Part shown: piece by piece, positions 27,006 to 35,393 of the stretch
Position numbering within the stretch: the first letter of the stretch is position 1
Layout: the number at the start of each line of letters is the position of its first letter
Assembly: GCF_020193575.1 (NCBI RefSeq)
Contig: NZ_JADYVD010000016.1
Span: forward strand, 62,001-126,000
From: Ensifer sp. IC4062
GTDB taxonomy: Bacteria; Pseudomonadota; Alphaproteobacteria; Rhizobiales; Rhizobiaceae
DNA length: 64,000 bases
Direction: 5' to 3'
Notes under the pieces: model-generated
The model's database searches: none
What the model was told of the DNA's origin: nothing
The model's input: the letters and a program-made list of their open reading frames with translations, nothing else
Made by a program: the position numbers and the translations under genes

Positions 27006-27950
27006 TTAACGGAACAGCGATAGGATGTTCTGCGAGTTGGTGTTGGCGATCGACAGCGACTGGATGCCGAGCTGCTGCTGCGTCTGTAGAGCCTTGAGGC
27101 GCGTCGATTCCTCGTTCATGTCGGCATCGACTAGGCGCCCGACGCCCTTCTCGATCGAGTCCATGAGATCGGCCACGAAGTCGTTCTGCATGGTGACGCG
27201 GCTGTTCAGGGCACCGAGGTCCGAAGCGGCATCGGTCATGGTCAACAGGGCTGCGTCGACGCCGGAGATCGCCTCGGCGAGATCGCCCGTCGTCATGCTG
27301 GTGATGTCCATCTCGAGCAGATTGTAGCTCAGCGTGACCGTCGTCGTGCCGTCGGTGTCGGTGTATTCGAGGTCGCTCGAAAGCAGGCCCGAACCGTTGG
27401 TGACATAGGCACCGGCGGAATCGACTTCGATGAGCGAGCTCTTGGTCGTGTCGAACTGAAGCGTCGTCAGGCTAACATTGCCGTTGGCATCGCGGTTGAA
27501 TGAACCGACGATCGACTTGGTGCCTGCAACGTTGTTGTTGTCGTTGTAGATCCAGTTTTCGCCGGAGAACGAAGCGGACTTCGCGATGCTGATCAGCTGG
27601 TTCTGCAGTTCCTTGATTTCCTTCTGGATCTTGCCCTTGTCGACGCCCGGCTCAGAGGCGGCAACGAGCTTTGCCTTGATCTCGTCAACGACGTCAATCG
27701 AGGATTCCATCGCCGTGTAGGCAACGTCGGTCTTGGCGGCACCGAGCCCGAGAGCGTCCTGGACGGTCGAAAGCGCCTTGTTGTCGGAACGCATCGTGGT
27801 CGCGATCGACCAGTAGGCGGCGTTGTCGGCAGCAGCGCCAACGCGGTAGCCCGAGGAAACGCGGTCCTGCGTCGTTTCCATCGAGGAATTGATCGAGCGC
27901 AGAGTTGCGAGCGCCGTCATTGCGGCGGTGTTCGTCATGATGCTTGTCAT
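27006..27950 (-). CDS. fla: Flagellin, second copy of a near-identical pair
   Basis: Filament subunit, 314 aa, about 94 percent identical to the product of 28244-29188 by eye (about 20 differences). Terminal D0/D1 domains are complete (TSIMTNTAAMTALATLRSIN; DMNEESTRLKALQTQQQLGIQ; ends LSLFR). The central surface region is short compared with the 394-aa FlaA of S. meliloti. By synteny it could be flaB or flaD; the exact letter cannot be fixed here. It has its own promoter motif and terminator, so it is a separate transcription unit. Confidence 0.93.
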   Translation of the reverse strand: MTSIMTNTAAMTALATLRSINSSMETTQDRVSSGYRVGAAADNAAYWSIATTMRSDNKALSTVQDALGLGAAKTDVAYTAMESSIDVVDEIKAKLVAASEPGVDKGKIQKEIKELQNQLISIAKSASFSGENWIYNDNNNVAGTKSIVGSFNRDANGNVSLTTLQFDTTKSSLIEVDSAGAYVTNGSGLLSSDLEYTDTDGTTTVTLSYNLLEMDITSMTTGDLAEAISGVDAALLTMTDAASDLGALNSRVTMQNDFVADLMDSIEKGVGRLVDADMNEESTRLKALQTQQQLGIQSLSIANTNSQNILSLFR

Positions 27951-28002
27951 TGGCTGAGTGCCCCTTGGTGACAGTTGAAAGAAAAAGGGACATTCCGGGA
28001 TT

Positions 28003-28029
28003 ACCGGGAAACGGCGGTCAGCTTCATGC
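28003..28029 (-). promoter_or_regulatory. Flagellin promoter motif, second flagellin
   Basis: Minus strand GCATGAAGC (28021-28029), 13-base spacer, CCGGT (28003-28007), then CCGGAATGTCCC. Located 52 bases from the ATG at 27950. Confidence 0.6.
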
Positions 28030-28165
28030 CTGCTAACGCATTAATCTTGTTGGTTAACCCGCCGTCTCGATGGCCACAGCAAACACCAACATAGTTAACG
28101 AACACTGAAGTGCATTCTTGATTCCGTCAGAATTTTTTAGAAATCGCTATCGACCCGAAAACAGA

Positions 28166-28193
28166 AGGCCGCGTTTCTTGCGAAACGCGGCCT
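28166..28193 (-). terminator. Rho-independent terminator of the first flagellin gene
   Basis: Perfect 12-bp stem AGGCCGCGTTTC / GAAACGCGGCCT with a 4-base loop, 50 bases after the flagellin stop, followed on the minus strand by TCTGTTTTC. Confidence 0.8.
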
Positions 28194-28243
28194 CGATAGG
28201 CTGTAGCCCAGCGCGGGTGATCACCCGGCCATGGGAAACTCGC

Positions 28244-29188
28244 TTAGCGGAACAGCGACAGGATGTTCTGCGAGTTGCTGTTGGCGATCGACAGCGACTG
28301 GATGCCGAGCTGCTGCTGCGTCTGCAGAGCCTTGAGGCGCGTCGATTCCTCGTTCATGTCGGCATCGACGAGCTTGCCGACGCCCTTCTCGATCGAGTCC
28401 ATCAGATCGGCGACGAAGTCCTTCTGCATGTCGACGCGGCTGTTGAGCGCGCCGAGATCCGAGGCGGCGTCGGTCATCGTCTGCAGCGCTGCATCGACGC
28501 CGGAGATGGCCTGGGCCAGATCGCCCGTCGTCATGCTGCTGATGTCCATCTCGAGCAGGTTGTAGCTCAGAGTTACGGTCGTGGTGCCGTCGGTGTCGGT
28601 ATATTCGAGATCGCTCGAAAGCAGGCCCGAGCCGTTGGTGACGTAAGCGCCGGCCGAGTCGACTTCGATGAGCGAGCTCTTGGTCGTGTCGAACTGCAGC
28701 TGGGTGAGGCTGACATTGCCGCTCGCGTCGCGGTTGAACGAACCGACGATCGACTTGGTGCCGGCAGCGTTGTTGTTGTCGTTGTAGACCCAGTTTTCGC
28801 CGGAGAACGAAGCGGACTTCGCGATGCTGACGAGCTGGTTCTGGAGTTCCTTGATTTCCTTCTGGATCTTGCCCTTGTCGACGCCCGGCTCGCTGGCGGC
28901 AACGAGCTTCGCCTTGATTTCGTCAACGACATCGATCGAGGACTTCATCGCCGTGTAGGCAACGTCGGTCTTGGCGGCACCGAGGCCGAGAGCGTCCTGG
29001 ACGGTCGAAAGCGCCTTGTTGTCGGAACGCATCGTGGTCGCGATCGACCAGTAAGCGGCGTTGTCAGAGGCCGAACCAACGCGATAGCCGGAGGAAATCC
29101 GATCCTGGGTCGTTTCCATCGAGGAATTGATGGAGCGCAGGGTCGCGATTGCGGCCATTGCCGAAGAGTTCGTCATGATGCTGGTCAT
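28244..29188 (-). CDS. flaA: Flagellin, first copy (FlaA-like)
   Basis: Filament subunit, 314 aa, with flagellin ends TSIMTNSSAMAAIATLRSIN and DMNEESTRLKALQTQQQLGIQ, closing in LSLFR. First of three tandem flagellins, so by position and sequence the likely main subunit. The central block (about 165-217, FDTTKSSLIEVDSAG to SYNLLEMD) is identical to that of the next copy. It contains many Ser and Thr (for example TDTDGTTTVTLSY), possible O-glycosylation sites given the GT41 enzyme encoded next door. A GGGACA Shine-Dalgarno precedes the ATG. Confidence 0.93.
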   Translation of the reverse strand: MTSIMTNSSAMAAIATLRSINSSMETTQDRISSGYRVGSASDNAAYWSIATTMRSDNKALSTVQDALGLGAAKTDVAYTAMKSSIDVVDEIKAKLVAASEPGVDKGKIQKEIKELQNQLVSIAKSASFSGENWVYNDNNNAAGTKSIVGSFNRDASGNVSLTQLQFDTTKSSLIEVDSAGAYVTNGSGLLSSDLEYTDTDGTTTVTLSYNLLEMDISSMTTGDLAQAISGVDAALQTMTDAASDLGALNSRVDMQKDFVADLMDSIEKGVGKLVDADMNEESTRLKALQTQQQLGIQSLSIANSNSQNILSLFR

Positions 29189-29523
29189 TTCAGTTGTCCC
29201 TTTTTTACAAGATACGGTTGGGGGACATACCGGACTGCGTACACTACCGGTGATGACGGACCGGCTTCATGCCTCTCGGTTCCAACAAACATCCTTTGGA
29301 AGAAACCAAACCCGTCATGTGGAGACGAATATCGAGACCAATGCTTGCAAATTCATTAAATGCGGGCGCGTGTTCCGGATGGCTCGAATTATGCTTAACG
29401 CACAATTAAATGACTGACCTCATGTAGTTTTTTCGTCGCGGCACATCTCCTCGACAGGTGTAAGCCAACAATCTTGGAGTCACGCCTGAGGCAAGGTCCG
29501 GCGGCGATAATGTCCCCTGAAAC
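29189..29523. other. Divergent promoter region, flagellin and GT41 gene
   Basis: 335 bases without a gene. The flagellin promoter motif (29246-29272) is on the minus strand. The part nearer the glycosyltransferase gene is AT-rich around 29330-29410; no confident plus-strand promoter was identified. Confidence 0.6.
29246..29272 (-). promoter_or_regulatory. Flagellin promoter motif, flaA
   Basis: Minus strand GCATGAAGC (29264-29272), 13-base spacer, CCGGT (29246-29250), then GTCCGGTATGTCC. Located 57 bases from the ATG at 29188. Confidence 0.6.
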
Positions 29524-31503
29524 ATGTGGATCGAATCAGGACTGGAGCGGCAGGACGCCGACCGCTGTCCGCCCTATGCGACGGAGCCGCACTTGAACGC
29601 GCATGCCCTCTTCACGACCGCCTCGCGGCAATATCAGAAAGGCCAGTACACCGAGGCGCTCAACCAGCTTAACCACCTGATGAACATCAGCCGGGAGGCC
29701 AAGACATTCGTCCTCCTGGCAAAGGTCCTCTTGAAACTTGGCTTCAACACCGACGCGGCGCGCGCCTATCAACTGGCCGGCGAGGAGAAGGGTTCGCGTT
29801 CGGAACATTATTTGACCGAAGCGATGAAGCTGCATTTTGCGTGCGGCAACGAGGACGAGGCGCTCAGCATCGGTCTTCCCCTTCTCGAAAAGGCGAAGAC
29901 CGATCCGGACATTGCATTCATCATCGCATCCATCTTCTTGAAGCGGGACCAGAAGGAAATTCTCGGCCTGTTCAAGGCGCCGCTTTCCACCAGCGCAAAT
30001 ATCCAGCATCAGTCTCTCGCCTTCAAACTTCTGACGGCCGATATCGACGATGCGCAGGATCGCGACGCAGTCGTCAATCTCTTCCGAAAAAATCCAAAGA
30101 GCACGGTGCTGCGGGCAGCCTATCTCGTCTTCGCCCGCGAGGCTAACGACTACGTAGAGATCGAAAAGTACTATCCGGACGTCAAGAAAGCGCTGGATGC
30201 CGGGAAGTACCAGATCCTAGCTGCCGAGTCCCCTTACTACCACGTTACGTGGTGCGGCGATGAAAAGCTTAACCGATGGGCCGGCGCAAGGAGCCAACCC
30301 TTTGCTTCCGCAATTACCGAGGCGCGGCGCAACATGCGGCATCAATGGGCGAAAAAAATCCGCATCGGTTATCTTTCGGCGGACTTCTGGGATCAACATG
30401 CAACGATGAAACTCCTGCAAGCGGTGCTGGAGTTGCACGACCCAGAAAAATTCGAGGTCACCCTCTTCTGCCATACCAAAGAAAGCAATCTTTCCCGCGA
30501 CCGGGGCAATCGCGGCAATTGGGGACGAATTATCCGCATCAACGATATATCCGATGAGGCGGCGGCGAGTGTCATTCGTGCAGAAGGCATCGACATCCTG
30601 GTCGACCTGAAGGGTCACACGCTCGATAACCGCCTGAAGATCCTTAACCATCAGGCTGCACCGGTTCAGGTCTCCTGGCTCGGCTTCCCCGGAACCACGA
30701 CAAACATCGATGTCGACTATGTCATCGGCGACCCGTTTGTACTGCCTGAGGGAAGCCAAGAGCATTATTATGAGAAATTCTGCCGACTGCCGGAAACTTA
30801 TCAGCCGAACGATCCCTATCACCGCCCTCGCGCGTTCGGCGTTGCGAGAAAGAACCTCGGCCTTCCGGACGACGCGTTCGTCTTCGCATCATTCAACGCC
30901 AGCAGAAAGATTTCTCTCCAAACCATCAATCTCTGGATCGAGATCCTGCGCCGAACACCGGACAGCATTCTGTGGCTCATGTGCAAGCGGGACGCGCAGG
31001 CCAACGTTATGCGCAAGTTCCAGAGCGGCGGTATCGCCTCGAAACGCATCATCCTGTGCAGCAAAACGGCCTACACGGAGCACATCAACCGCCTGCCCGC
31101 CGCCGATCTCGGCCTCGATACCTATCCTTACAACGGCCATACGACCACGTCGGAACAGCTCTGGGCAGGCCTGCCGGTGCTCACCTTCAAGGGTACCAAT
31201 TTCGCCTCGCGCGTGAGCGAAAGCCTGCTCAACGCGATCGGGCTGCCGGAACTCGTGACCGCCGGCCCGGAAGCCTACGTCGCCGAAGCGGTCGCACTTT
31301 ATGAAAACCGAGAGAAAATTGCCGAATACAGGAGGGCGCTCGAGGAGAACCGCTTCCGCATGCCGCTGTTCGACGCGGAGCGTTTCTGCCGACACCTCGA
31401 GCGCGGCTACGAAATGATGGTGGACCGCGCCAAGGAGAAGCTGCCGCCGGATCACATCGACGTTCCGGCCCTTCCGCCGCGCGTTGGTTCCTTCGAGCGA
31501 TAG
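29524..31503 (+). CDS. GT41 (SPINDLY/OGT-type) protein O-glycosyltransferase with TPR domain
   Basis: 659 aa, cytoplasmic. Residues about 20-230 are TPR-like helix pairs (ALFTTASRQYQKGQYTEALN, then LLAKVLLKLGFNTDAARAY) that would hold a protein acceptor. The catalytic region starts at RIGYLSADFWDQHATM (280-295), where H292 aligns with the conserved OGT/SPY His. It continues with DLKGHT, AAPVQVSWLGFPGTT, FNASRKISLQTINLW (nucleotide-binding Lys) and NGHTTTSEQLWAGLPV (537-552), all GT41 hallmarks. Substrate is probably UDP-GlcNAc or GDP-fucose. Beside and divergent from the flagellin genes, so flagellin is the natural candidate acceptor (inference). Confidence 0.88.
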   Translation: MWIESGLERQDADRCPPYATEPHLNAHALFTTASRQYQKGQYTEALNQLNHLMNISREAKTFVLLAKVLLKLGFNTDAARAYQLAGEEKGSRSEHYLTEAMKLHFACGNEDEALSIGLPLLEKAKTDPDIAFIIASIFLKRDQKEILGLFKAPLSTSANIQHQSLAFKLLTADIDDAQDRDAVVNLFRKNPKSTVLRAAYLVFAREANDYVEIEKYYPDVKKALDAGKYQILAAESPYYHVTWCGDEKLNRWAGARSQPFASAITEARRNMRHQWAKKIRIGYLSADFWDQHATMKLLQAVLELHDPEKFEVTLFCHTKESNLSRDRGNRGNWGRIIRINDISDEAAASVIRAEGIDILVDLKGHTLDNRLKILNHQAAPVQVSWLGFPGTTTNIDVDYVIGDPFVLPEGSQEHYYEKFCRLPETYQPNDPYHRPRAFGVARKNLGLPDDAFVFASFNASRKISLQTINLWIEILRRTPDSILWLMCKRDAQANVMRKFQSGGIASKRIILCSKTAYTEHINRLPAADLGLDTYPYNGHTTTSEQLWAGLPVLTFKGTNFASRVSESLLNAIGLPELVTAGPEAYVAEAVALYENREKIAEYRRALEENRFRMPLFDAERFCRHLERGYEMMVDRAKEKLPPDHIDVPALPPRVGSFER

Positions 31504-31527
31504 ATCGCCGGCATCACGGAAAGGTCG

Positions 31528-31555
31528 AAAGAGGCAGTGGAACCACTGCCTCTTT
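31528..31555 (+). terminator. Rho-independent terminator after the GT41 gene
   Basis: AAAGAGGCAGTGG / CCACTGCCTCTTT stem with a minimal loop, 24 bases after the stop, followed by GCTCTTT. The A-tract/T-tract ends make it usable in both directions, suiting the convergent fliP transcript. Confidence 0.85.
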
Positions 31556-31604
31556 GCTCTTTGGCGTCAATCAGGCCTTCATTTGGCAAGAACCCACAGT
31601 GTCC

Positions 31605-31620
31605 GCCGCTGCGCAGCGGC
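31605..31620. repeat. 16-bp perfect palindrome between convergent genes
   Basis: GCCGCTGCGCAGCGGC, self-complementary over its full length, between the GT41 terminator and the fliP stop. Possibly a second transcription-stop structure. Confidence 0.5.
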
Positions 31621-31666
31621 GACAGTCTTAGATCGCTCGATTGTCGAAAGACTGCCCGAGAGCGGA

Positions 31667-32404
31667 TCAGGTAAAGGACCGCACCAGGCTGCCGACGAGC
31701 AGGTTCCAGCCGTCGATCAGTACGAAGAAGAGAATCTTGAACGGCAGCGAGATCGCCGTTGGCGGTAGCATCATCATGCCCATCGCCATGGTGATGGTCG
31801 CGACGATCAGGTCAATTACAAGAAACGGCAACATGATCAGGAAGCCGATTTCGAAGCCGCGGCGGATCTCCGAGATCATGAAGGCCGGCACGACCGCGCG
31901 CAGATCGACCTTCTCGTCGACGACGACCGCCTGTCCCTTCTCCTTGGCGATGTCGACGAACAGCTGCAGGTCCTTGTCGCGCGTGTTGGCAAGCATGAAC
32001 TCGCGAAAAGGCTCCGCCACGCGCTGCATCGCCTCAGTCTCCGAGATCTCGTTGTCGAGCAGCGGATCGATACCTTCGCGCCAGGCGCGATCGAAGGTCG
32101 GCGCCATCACGTAGAAGGTCATGAACAGGGCGAGTGATACCATGATCATGTTGGACGGGGTCGTTGCCAGTCCCATGCCCGACCGCAGGATTGCGAAGGC
32201 AATAACGAAGCGCGGGAAGCTCGTCACCATGATCAGAATGCCCGGCGCTACCGACAGAACGGTGATGAGGCCGAAGGTGCGGATGATCCATGATGCGACG
32301 GAACCGTCGACCGGTGTGTTCAAAATGTCGGCGGGAAAGCTTTGCGCCCCGGCAATTCCCGACATCGCCATCATGGCGACTATGAAGGCAGCAATCCGGA
32401 GCAT
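31667..32404 (-). CDS. fliP: Flagellar export gate protein FliP
   Basis: 245 aa with a cleavable signal peptide (about 1-20) and four membrane helices, the family plan. Conserved stretches include ILIMVTSFPRFVIAFAILRSGMG and PLLDNEISETEAM. Core of the FliPQR export pore. Last gene of the long flgB-to-fliP operon, about 49 bases after fliL. Confidence 0.96.
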   Translation of the reverse strand: MLRIAAFIVAMMAMSGIAGAQSFPADILNTPVDGSVASWIIRTFGLITVLSVAPGILIMVTSFPRFVIAFAILRSGMGLATTPSNMIMVSLALFMTFYVMAPTFDRAWREGIDPLLDNEISETEAMQRVAEPFREFMLANTRDKDLQLFVDIAKEKGQAVVVDEKVDLRAVVPAFMISEIRRGFEIGFLIMLPFLVIDLIVATITMAMGMMMLPPTAISLPFKILFFVLIDGWNLLVGSLVRSFT

Positions 32405-32453
32405 TGTGGGCCTGAACAGAATGGATGACTTAATAGGTCCTGGCCCTGCCGAA

Positions 32454-32945
32454 TCATTGGATGACGAAGGTTCGGAACATCACATTCGTTACGCGTCCGT
32501 CGGAGCGCAGGTCAACCCGCTCCTGGATGTCATCCCGGAGATATTGAAAGCCGCGCGGCCCTTGGATCTGCTGTAGCGACACGGTCTTGAGATAGGCTGC
32601 AATGTCTTGGTGTATCTGCTCGGCCAAGGCAACGTCCGGGATGCCATTGAACTGCAGCGCGACTTCCAGGCGGACCCAGTTTTCGGAAGGGTAAGCAAGG
32701 TTCGTCGTGATCGGTTCCAGTTGCACGACACCATTGGCCTCGGTGGCGATTTTCGGAACCCCCTCGGCACCGGTGGCGTTCGGCGCGACCTCGGCAACGG
32801 TCTCGGCCTTCTCCACTGCGGGCGGCGGCGCCAGCAACTGGCCGGCGAGCCACCCGCCGCCGCCGGCGATGGCGGTCAGCACGGCCAGGGCGGCAATCGT
32901 CATCACTTTGGATTTGGAGGACTGCGCGCTATCGATTTCTTCCAT
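32454..32945 (-). CDS. fliL: Flagellar basal-body protein FliL
   Basis: 163 aa, inner-membrane single-pass protein (helix about 16-36) with a Pro/Ala-rich linker and a periplasmic FliL domain; the segment IHQDIAAYLKTVSLQQIQGPRGF (about 100-122) and C-terminal VTNVMFRTFVIQ are family features. I start at the ATG at 32945 (GGAATGGCACG upstream); the frame extends 12 residues further without need. It forms rings around the stator and supports torque. Confidence 0.92.
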   Translation of the reverse strand: MEEIDSAQSSKSKVMTIAALAVLTAIAGGGGWLAGQLLAPPPAVEKAETVAEVAPNATGAEGVPKIATEANGVVQLEPITTNLAYPSENWVRLEVALQFNGIPDVALAEQIHQDIAAYLKTVSLQQIQGPRGFQYLRDDIQERVDLRSDGRVTNVMFRTFVIQ

Positions 32946-33034
32946 CGTGCCATTCCGTGCCGGTTGGCCACGGCGCCACACCTAGTCGAGGGACAGGTGA
33001 CGTCGTGGCACTTTGATTTGCAATCCGCCCCCGA

Positions 33035-33745
33035 TCAGATCGGCGAGAGCAGGTCTACGACTTGCTGTCCCCACGGCGGCTGCTGCACTTCGGTCAGGCG
33101 GCCACGGCCGCCATAGGAGATGCGGGCCTCGGCGATGCGGTCGTAGGCGATGATGTTATCTGCGTCGACGTCGCGCGGCCGGACGATGCCTGCGACATTG
33201 AGGATGCGCAGTTCATGGTTGACGCGAACTTCCTGCGAACCGCTGATCAGGAGGTTGCCGTTCTCCGTCACGCCGGTCACGACGGCGGCGACGAGCAGGC
33301 GCAGCTTTTCGGACCGCTCGGTCTTGCCGTCGCCCTCGGTTTTGGTGTTGGAGCCGTATTCGAGATCGCCCGACCATTCGAAATCGCTGGTCTGCGATGC
33401 CCCGCTGGCGCCGAGATTGAAGCCGCTCGAATTCTTGCGGCTACGATCCGTCTTGTTGTCGAACGACGCCCTGTCGTCGATCCTGATATCGACCGTCAGG
33501 ATGTCGCCGACATTGATTGCACGCGCGTCCTTGAAGAGAGCGGCCTGCTGGTCATTCCAGAGCGAATATCCGTTCGTGACCTGGTGCGGCTGCTTCGGAT
33601 ATGCGGCGAGCTGTGGCGCCTGCGTGTATTGAAGACCGCTGCCGATCGGGCTCATCGACGGAGCCTGACCGATCTCGCGCAACGCCTGGTTCTGACATCC
33701 CGCAAGGAGGCCCGCGGCCAAGACGGCCGTAAAATACTTTCTCAT
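33035..33745 (-). CDS. flgH: Flagellar L-ring lipoprotein FlgH
   Basis: 236 aa outer-membrane lipoprotein: signal peptide with lipobox LLAGC (Cys at about 18), then the L-ring domain with SLWNDQQAALFKDARAINVGDILTV and the C-terminal VRPRDVDADNIIAYDRIAEARISYGGRG. It forms the outer-membrane bushing of the rod. Overlaps the motE stop by four bases. Confidence 0.95.
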   Translation of the reverse strand: MRKYFTAVLAAGLLAGCQNQALREIGQAPSMSPIGSGLQYTQAPQLAAYPKQPHQVTNGYSLWNDQQAALFKDARAINVGDILTVDIRIDDRASFDNKTDRSRKNSSGFNLGASGASQTSDFEWSGDLEYGSNTKTEGDGKTERSEKLRLLVAAVVTGVTENGNLLISGSQEVRVNHELRILNVAGIVRPRDVDADNIIAYDRIAEARISYGGRGRLTEVQQPPWGQQVVDLLSPI

Positions 33746-34281
33746 GATGGCTCCTTCGAGGTATTGGGATCGCTCGCGCTCGAAATGATGTTAGTCAACA
33801 CCGCGGCCTTGTCGTCGCTCATCTCGCCAAGGATCAGCGACGACTGGCGCGGCGGCAGCTTCATGACGATTGCCGCCGCAATCTCCGGACGTACCATCTC
33901 CAGCTTGCCGGCGGCGGCATCGGGTTTCATCGTCTTGTAGATATCGACGAGCCCGAGTTCCGCCTGCTTGAGGAAATCGTTGCGGCGCTTCAGCCAGTCC
34001 TCATATTCGGCGCGTCGCTTCTCGAGTGTAGCGATTCGCTGGTCGACGCTGGCCTGAAGGTTCTCCAGTTCCTTGCGCTGCAAGAGGTAGCGTTGGTCAC
34101 GCGCAGCATCGGCGATGTTGGTGCAGAACTGCTGGATTTCGTTGGCGCTGCCGCTTTCGGCCGGCGGCGCCGTTACGTCCTGCGCGAAAGCCCCCGGCAG
34201 CGCCAGCATCAATGCGCCAGCGGCCGAGATCACCAGCATGCGCAGCGATTTGTCGACAAATTCGTCCAAACGTCCGGTCAT
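33742..34281 (-). CDS. motE: Periplasmic motility chaperone MotE
   Basis: 179 aa. Signal peptide (about 12-34), a coiled coil with charged heptads (QRKELENLQASVDQRIATLE, about 67-86), and an MgtE-N-like C-terminal helical domain (AAAIVMKLPPRQSSLILGEM, about 134-153). In S. meliloti MotE is a dimeric periplasmic chaperone for MotC folding. Between flgI and flgH with 4-base overlaps on both sides. Confidence 0.92.
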   Translation of the reverse strand: MTGRLDEFVDKSLRMLVISAAGALMLALPGAFAQDVTAPPAESGSANEIQQFCTNIADAARDQRYLLQRKELENLQASVDQRIATLEKRRAEYEDWLKRRNDFLKQAELGLVDIYKTMKPDAAAGKLEMVRPEIAAAIVMKLPPRQSSLILGEMSDDKAAVLTNIISSASDPNTSKEPS

Positions 34282-35393
34282 TGCAGAACAAGCTCCGCCT
34301 GAAGGGCTCCCGCCGTTTTGATGCTCTGGAGGATGGCGATGATGCCATCCGGCTTGACGCCGATGCTGTTGAGGCCGGCGACCAGGGAACGGAGGCTCGA
34401 CCCGTTCAGGATCGCGACCGTGCCCCCATCCGATTGTGCCTCGATAATGGTGTTCGGCTCCAGCGCGGTCTCGCCGCGCGAGAACGGCGCCGGCTGCACG
34501 ACGGTTGGCGCCTCGGTCACCTGTACGGTGAGTGTGCCGTAGCTGACCGCGACCTCGGCGACACGCACGTCCTGGCCAATGACGATCGTGCCGGTCCGTT
34601 CGTTGATGACGACGCGCGCCGGCACATCGGTTTCGATGACCAGGTTTTCAACGTCGGCCATCAGGCGCGCGAGATCGGCCATCTTGGGCTTTTCGACCAG
34701 CACCGATTGCGAATCCTTGGCTTCGGCGATGCGACCGCCAAACTGTGCGGCGGCATATTTGTTGATCGCCGCGGCCATGCCGACAGCCGTCGAAAAATCC
34801 GGGTTGCGCAGTTGCAGTACGAGATTGACGCCGTCCTTGAAACGCGCCGGCAGTTCCCGCTCGATGATGGCACCATTCGGCACGCGTCCGGCCGTGGTCA
34901 CGCCCTGATTGAGGGTGGCGGCATCGCCTTGCGCGTTGAAGCCGGTGACGACGACCGAACCTTGCGCCACCGCGTAAATCTGACCGTCGGCGCCGGAGAG
35001 CGACGTCATGACCAGTGTGCCGCCGCGCAGCGACGTCGCATCGCCGAGAGAGCCGACGGTCACGTCGACGCGGCTGCCCGGGCTCGCGAAGGGCGGCAAC
35101 GTCGCCGTGACCAGCACCGCCGCGACGTTGCGTGTCCGCGATTCGCCGCCCTGCGTGGAGATCCCGAGATTTTCCAACATGGCGCGGATCGACTGATCGG
35201 TGAACGGCGAAGAGCGCAGGCTATCGCCGGTTCCTTGCAGGCCGACGACGAGACCATAGCCGATCAACTGGTTGTCCCGCCCGGCCTGGAGCGACGCCAC
35301 GTCCTTGATGCGGGAGGCGCCATGGGCGAGCGTCAGTGTCGCGGCGAAGACCGCGACGAACGTCAGGAACCACTTACAGACGTGCCGCGTCAT
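34278..35393 (-). CDS. flgI: Flagellar P-ring protein FlgI
   Basis: 371 aa periplasmic protein with a Sec signal (about 1-26) and the family opening RIKDVASLQAGRDNQLIGYGLVVGLQGTGDS (about 27-57). Forms the peptidoglycan-level ring of the rod with help from FlgA, whose gene overlaps upstream by four bases. Confidence 0.97.
   Translation of the reverse strand: MTRHVCKWFLTFVAVFAATLTLAHGASRIKDVASLQAGRDNQLIGYGLVVGLQGTGDSLRSSPFTDQSIRAMLENLGISTQGGESRTRNVAAVLVTATLPPFASPGSRVDVTVGSLGDATSLRGGTLVMTSLSGADGQIYAVAQGSVVVTGFNAQGDAATLNQGVTTAGRVPNGAIIERELPARFKDGVNLVLQLRNPDFSTAVGMAAAINKYAAAQFGGRIAEAKDSQSVLVEKPKMADLARLMADVENLVIETDVPARVVINERTGTIVIGQDVRVAEVAVSYGTLTVQVTEAPTVVQPAPFSRGETALEPNTIIEAQSDGGTVAILNGSSLRSLVAGLNSIGVKPDGIIAILQSIKTAGALQAELVLQ

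Noticed and set aside
28118-29359. 413-codon plus-strand frame opposite the first flagellin
   Set aside because: Shadow of the flagellin gene; its sequence mirrors the flagellin repeats.
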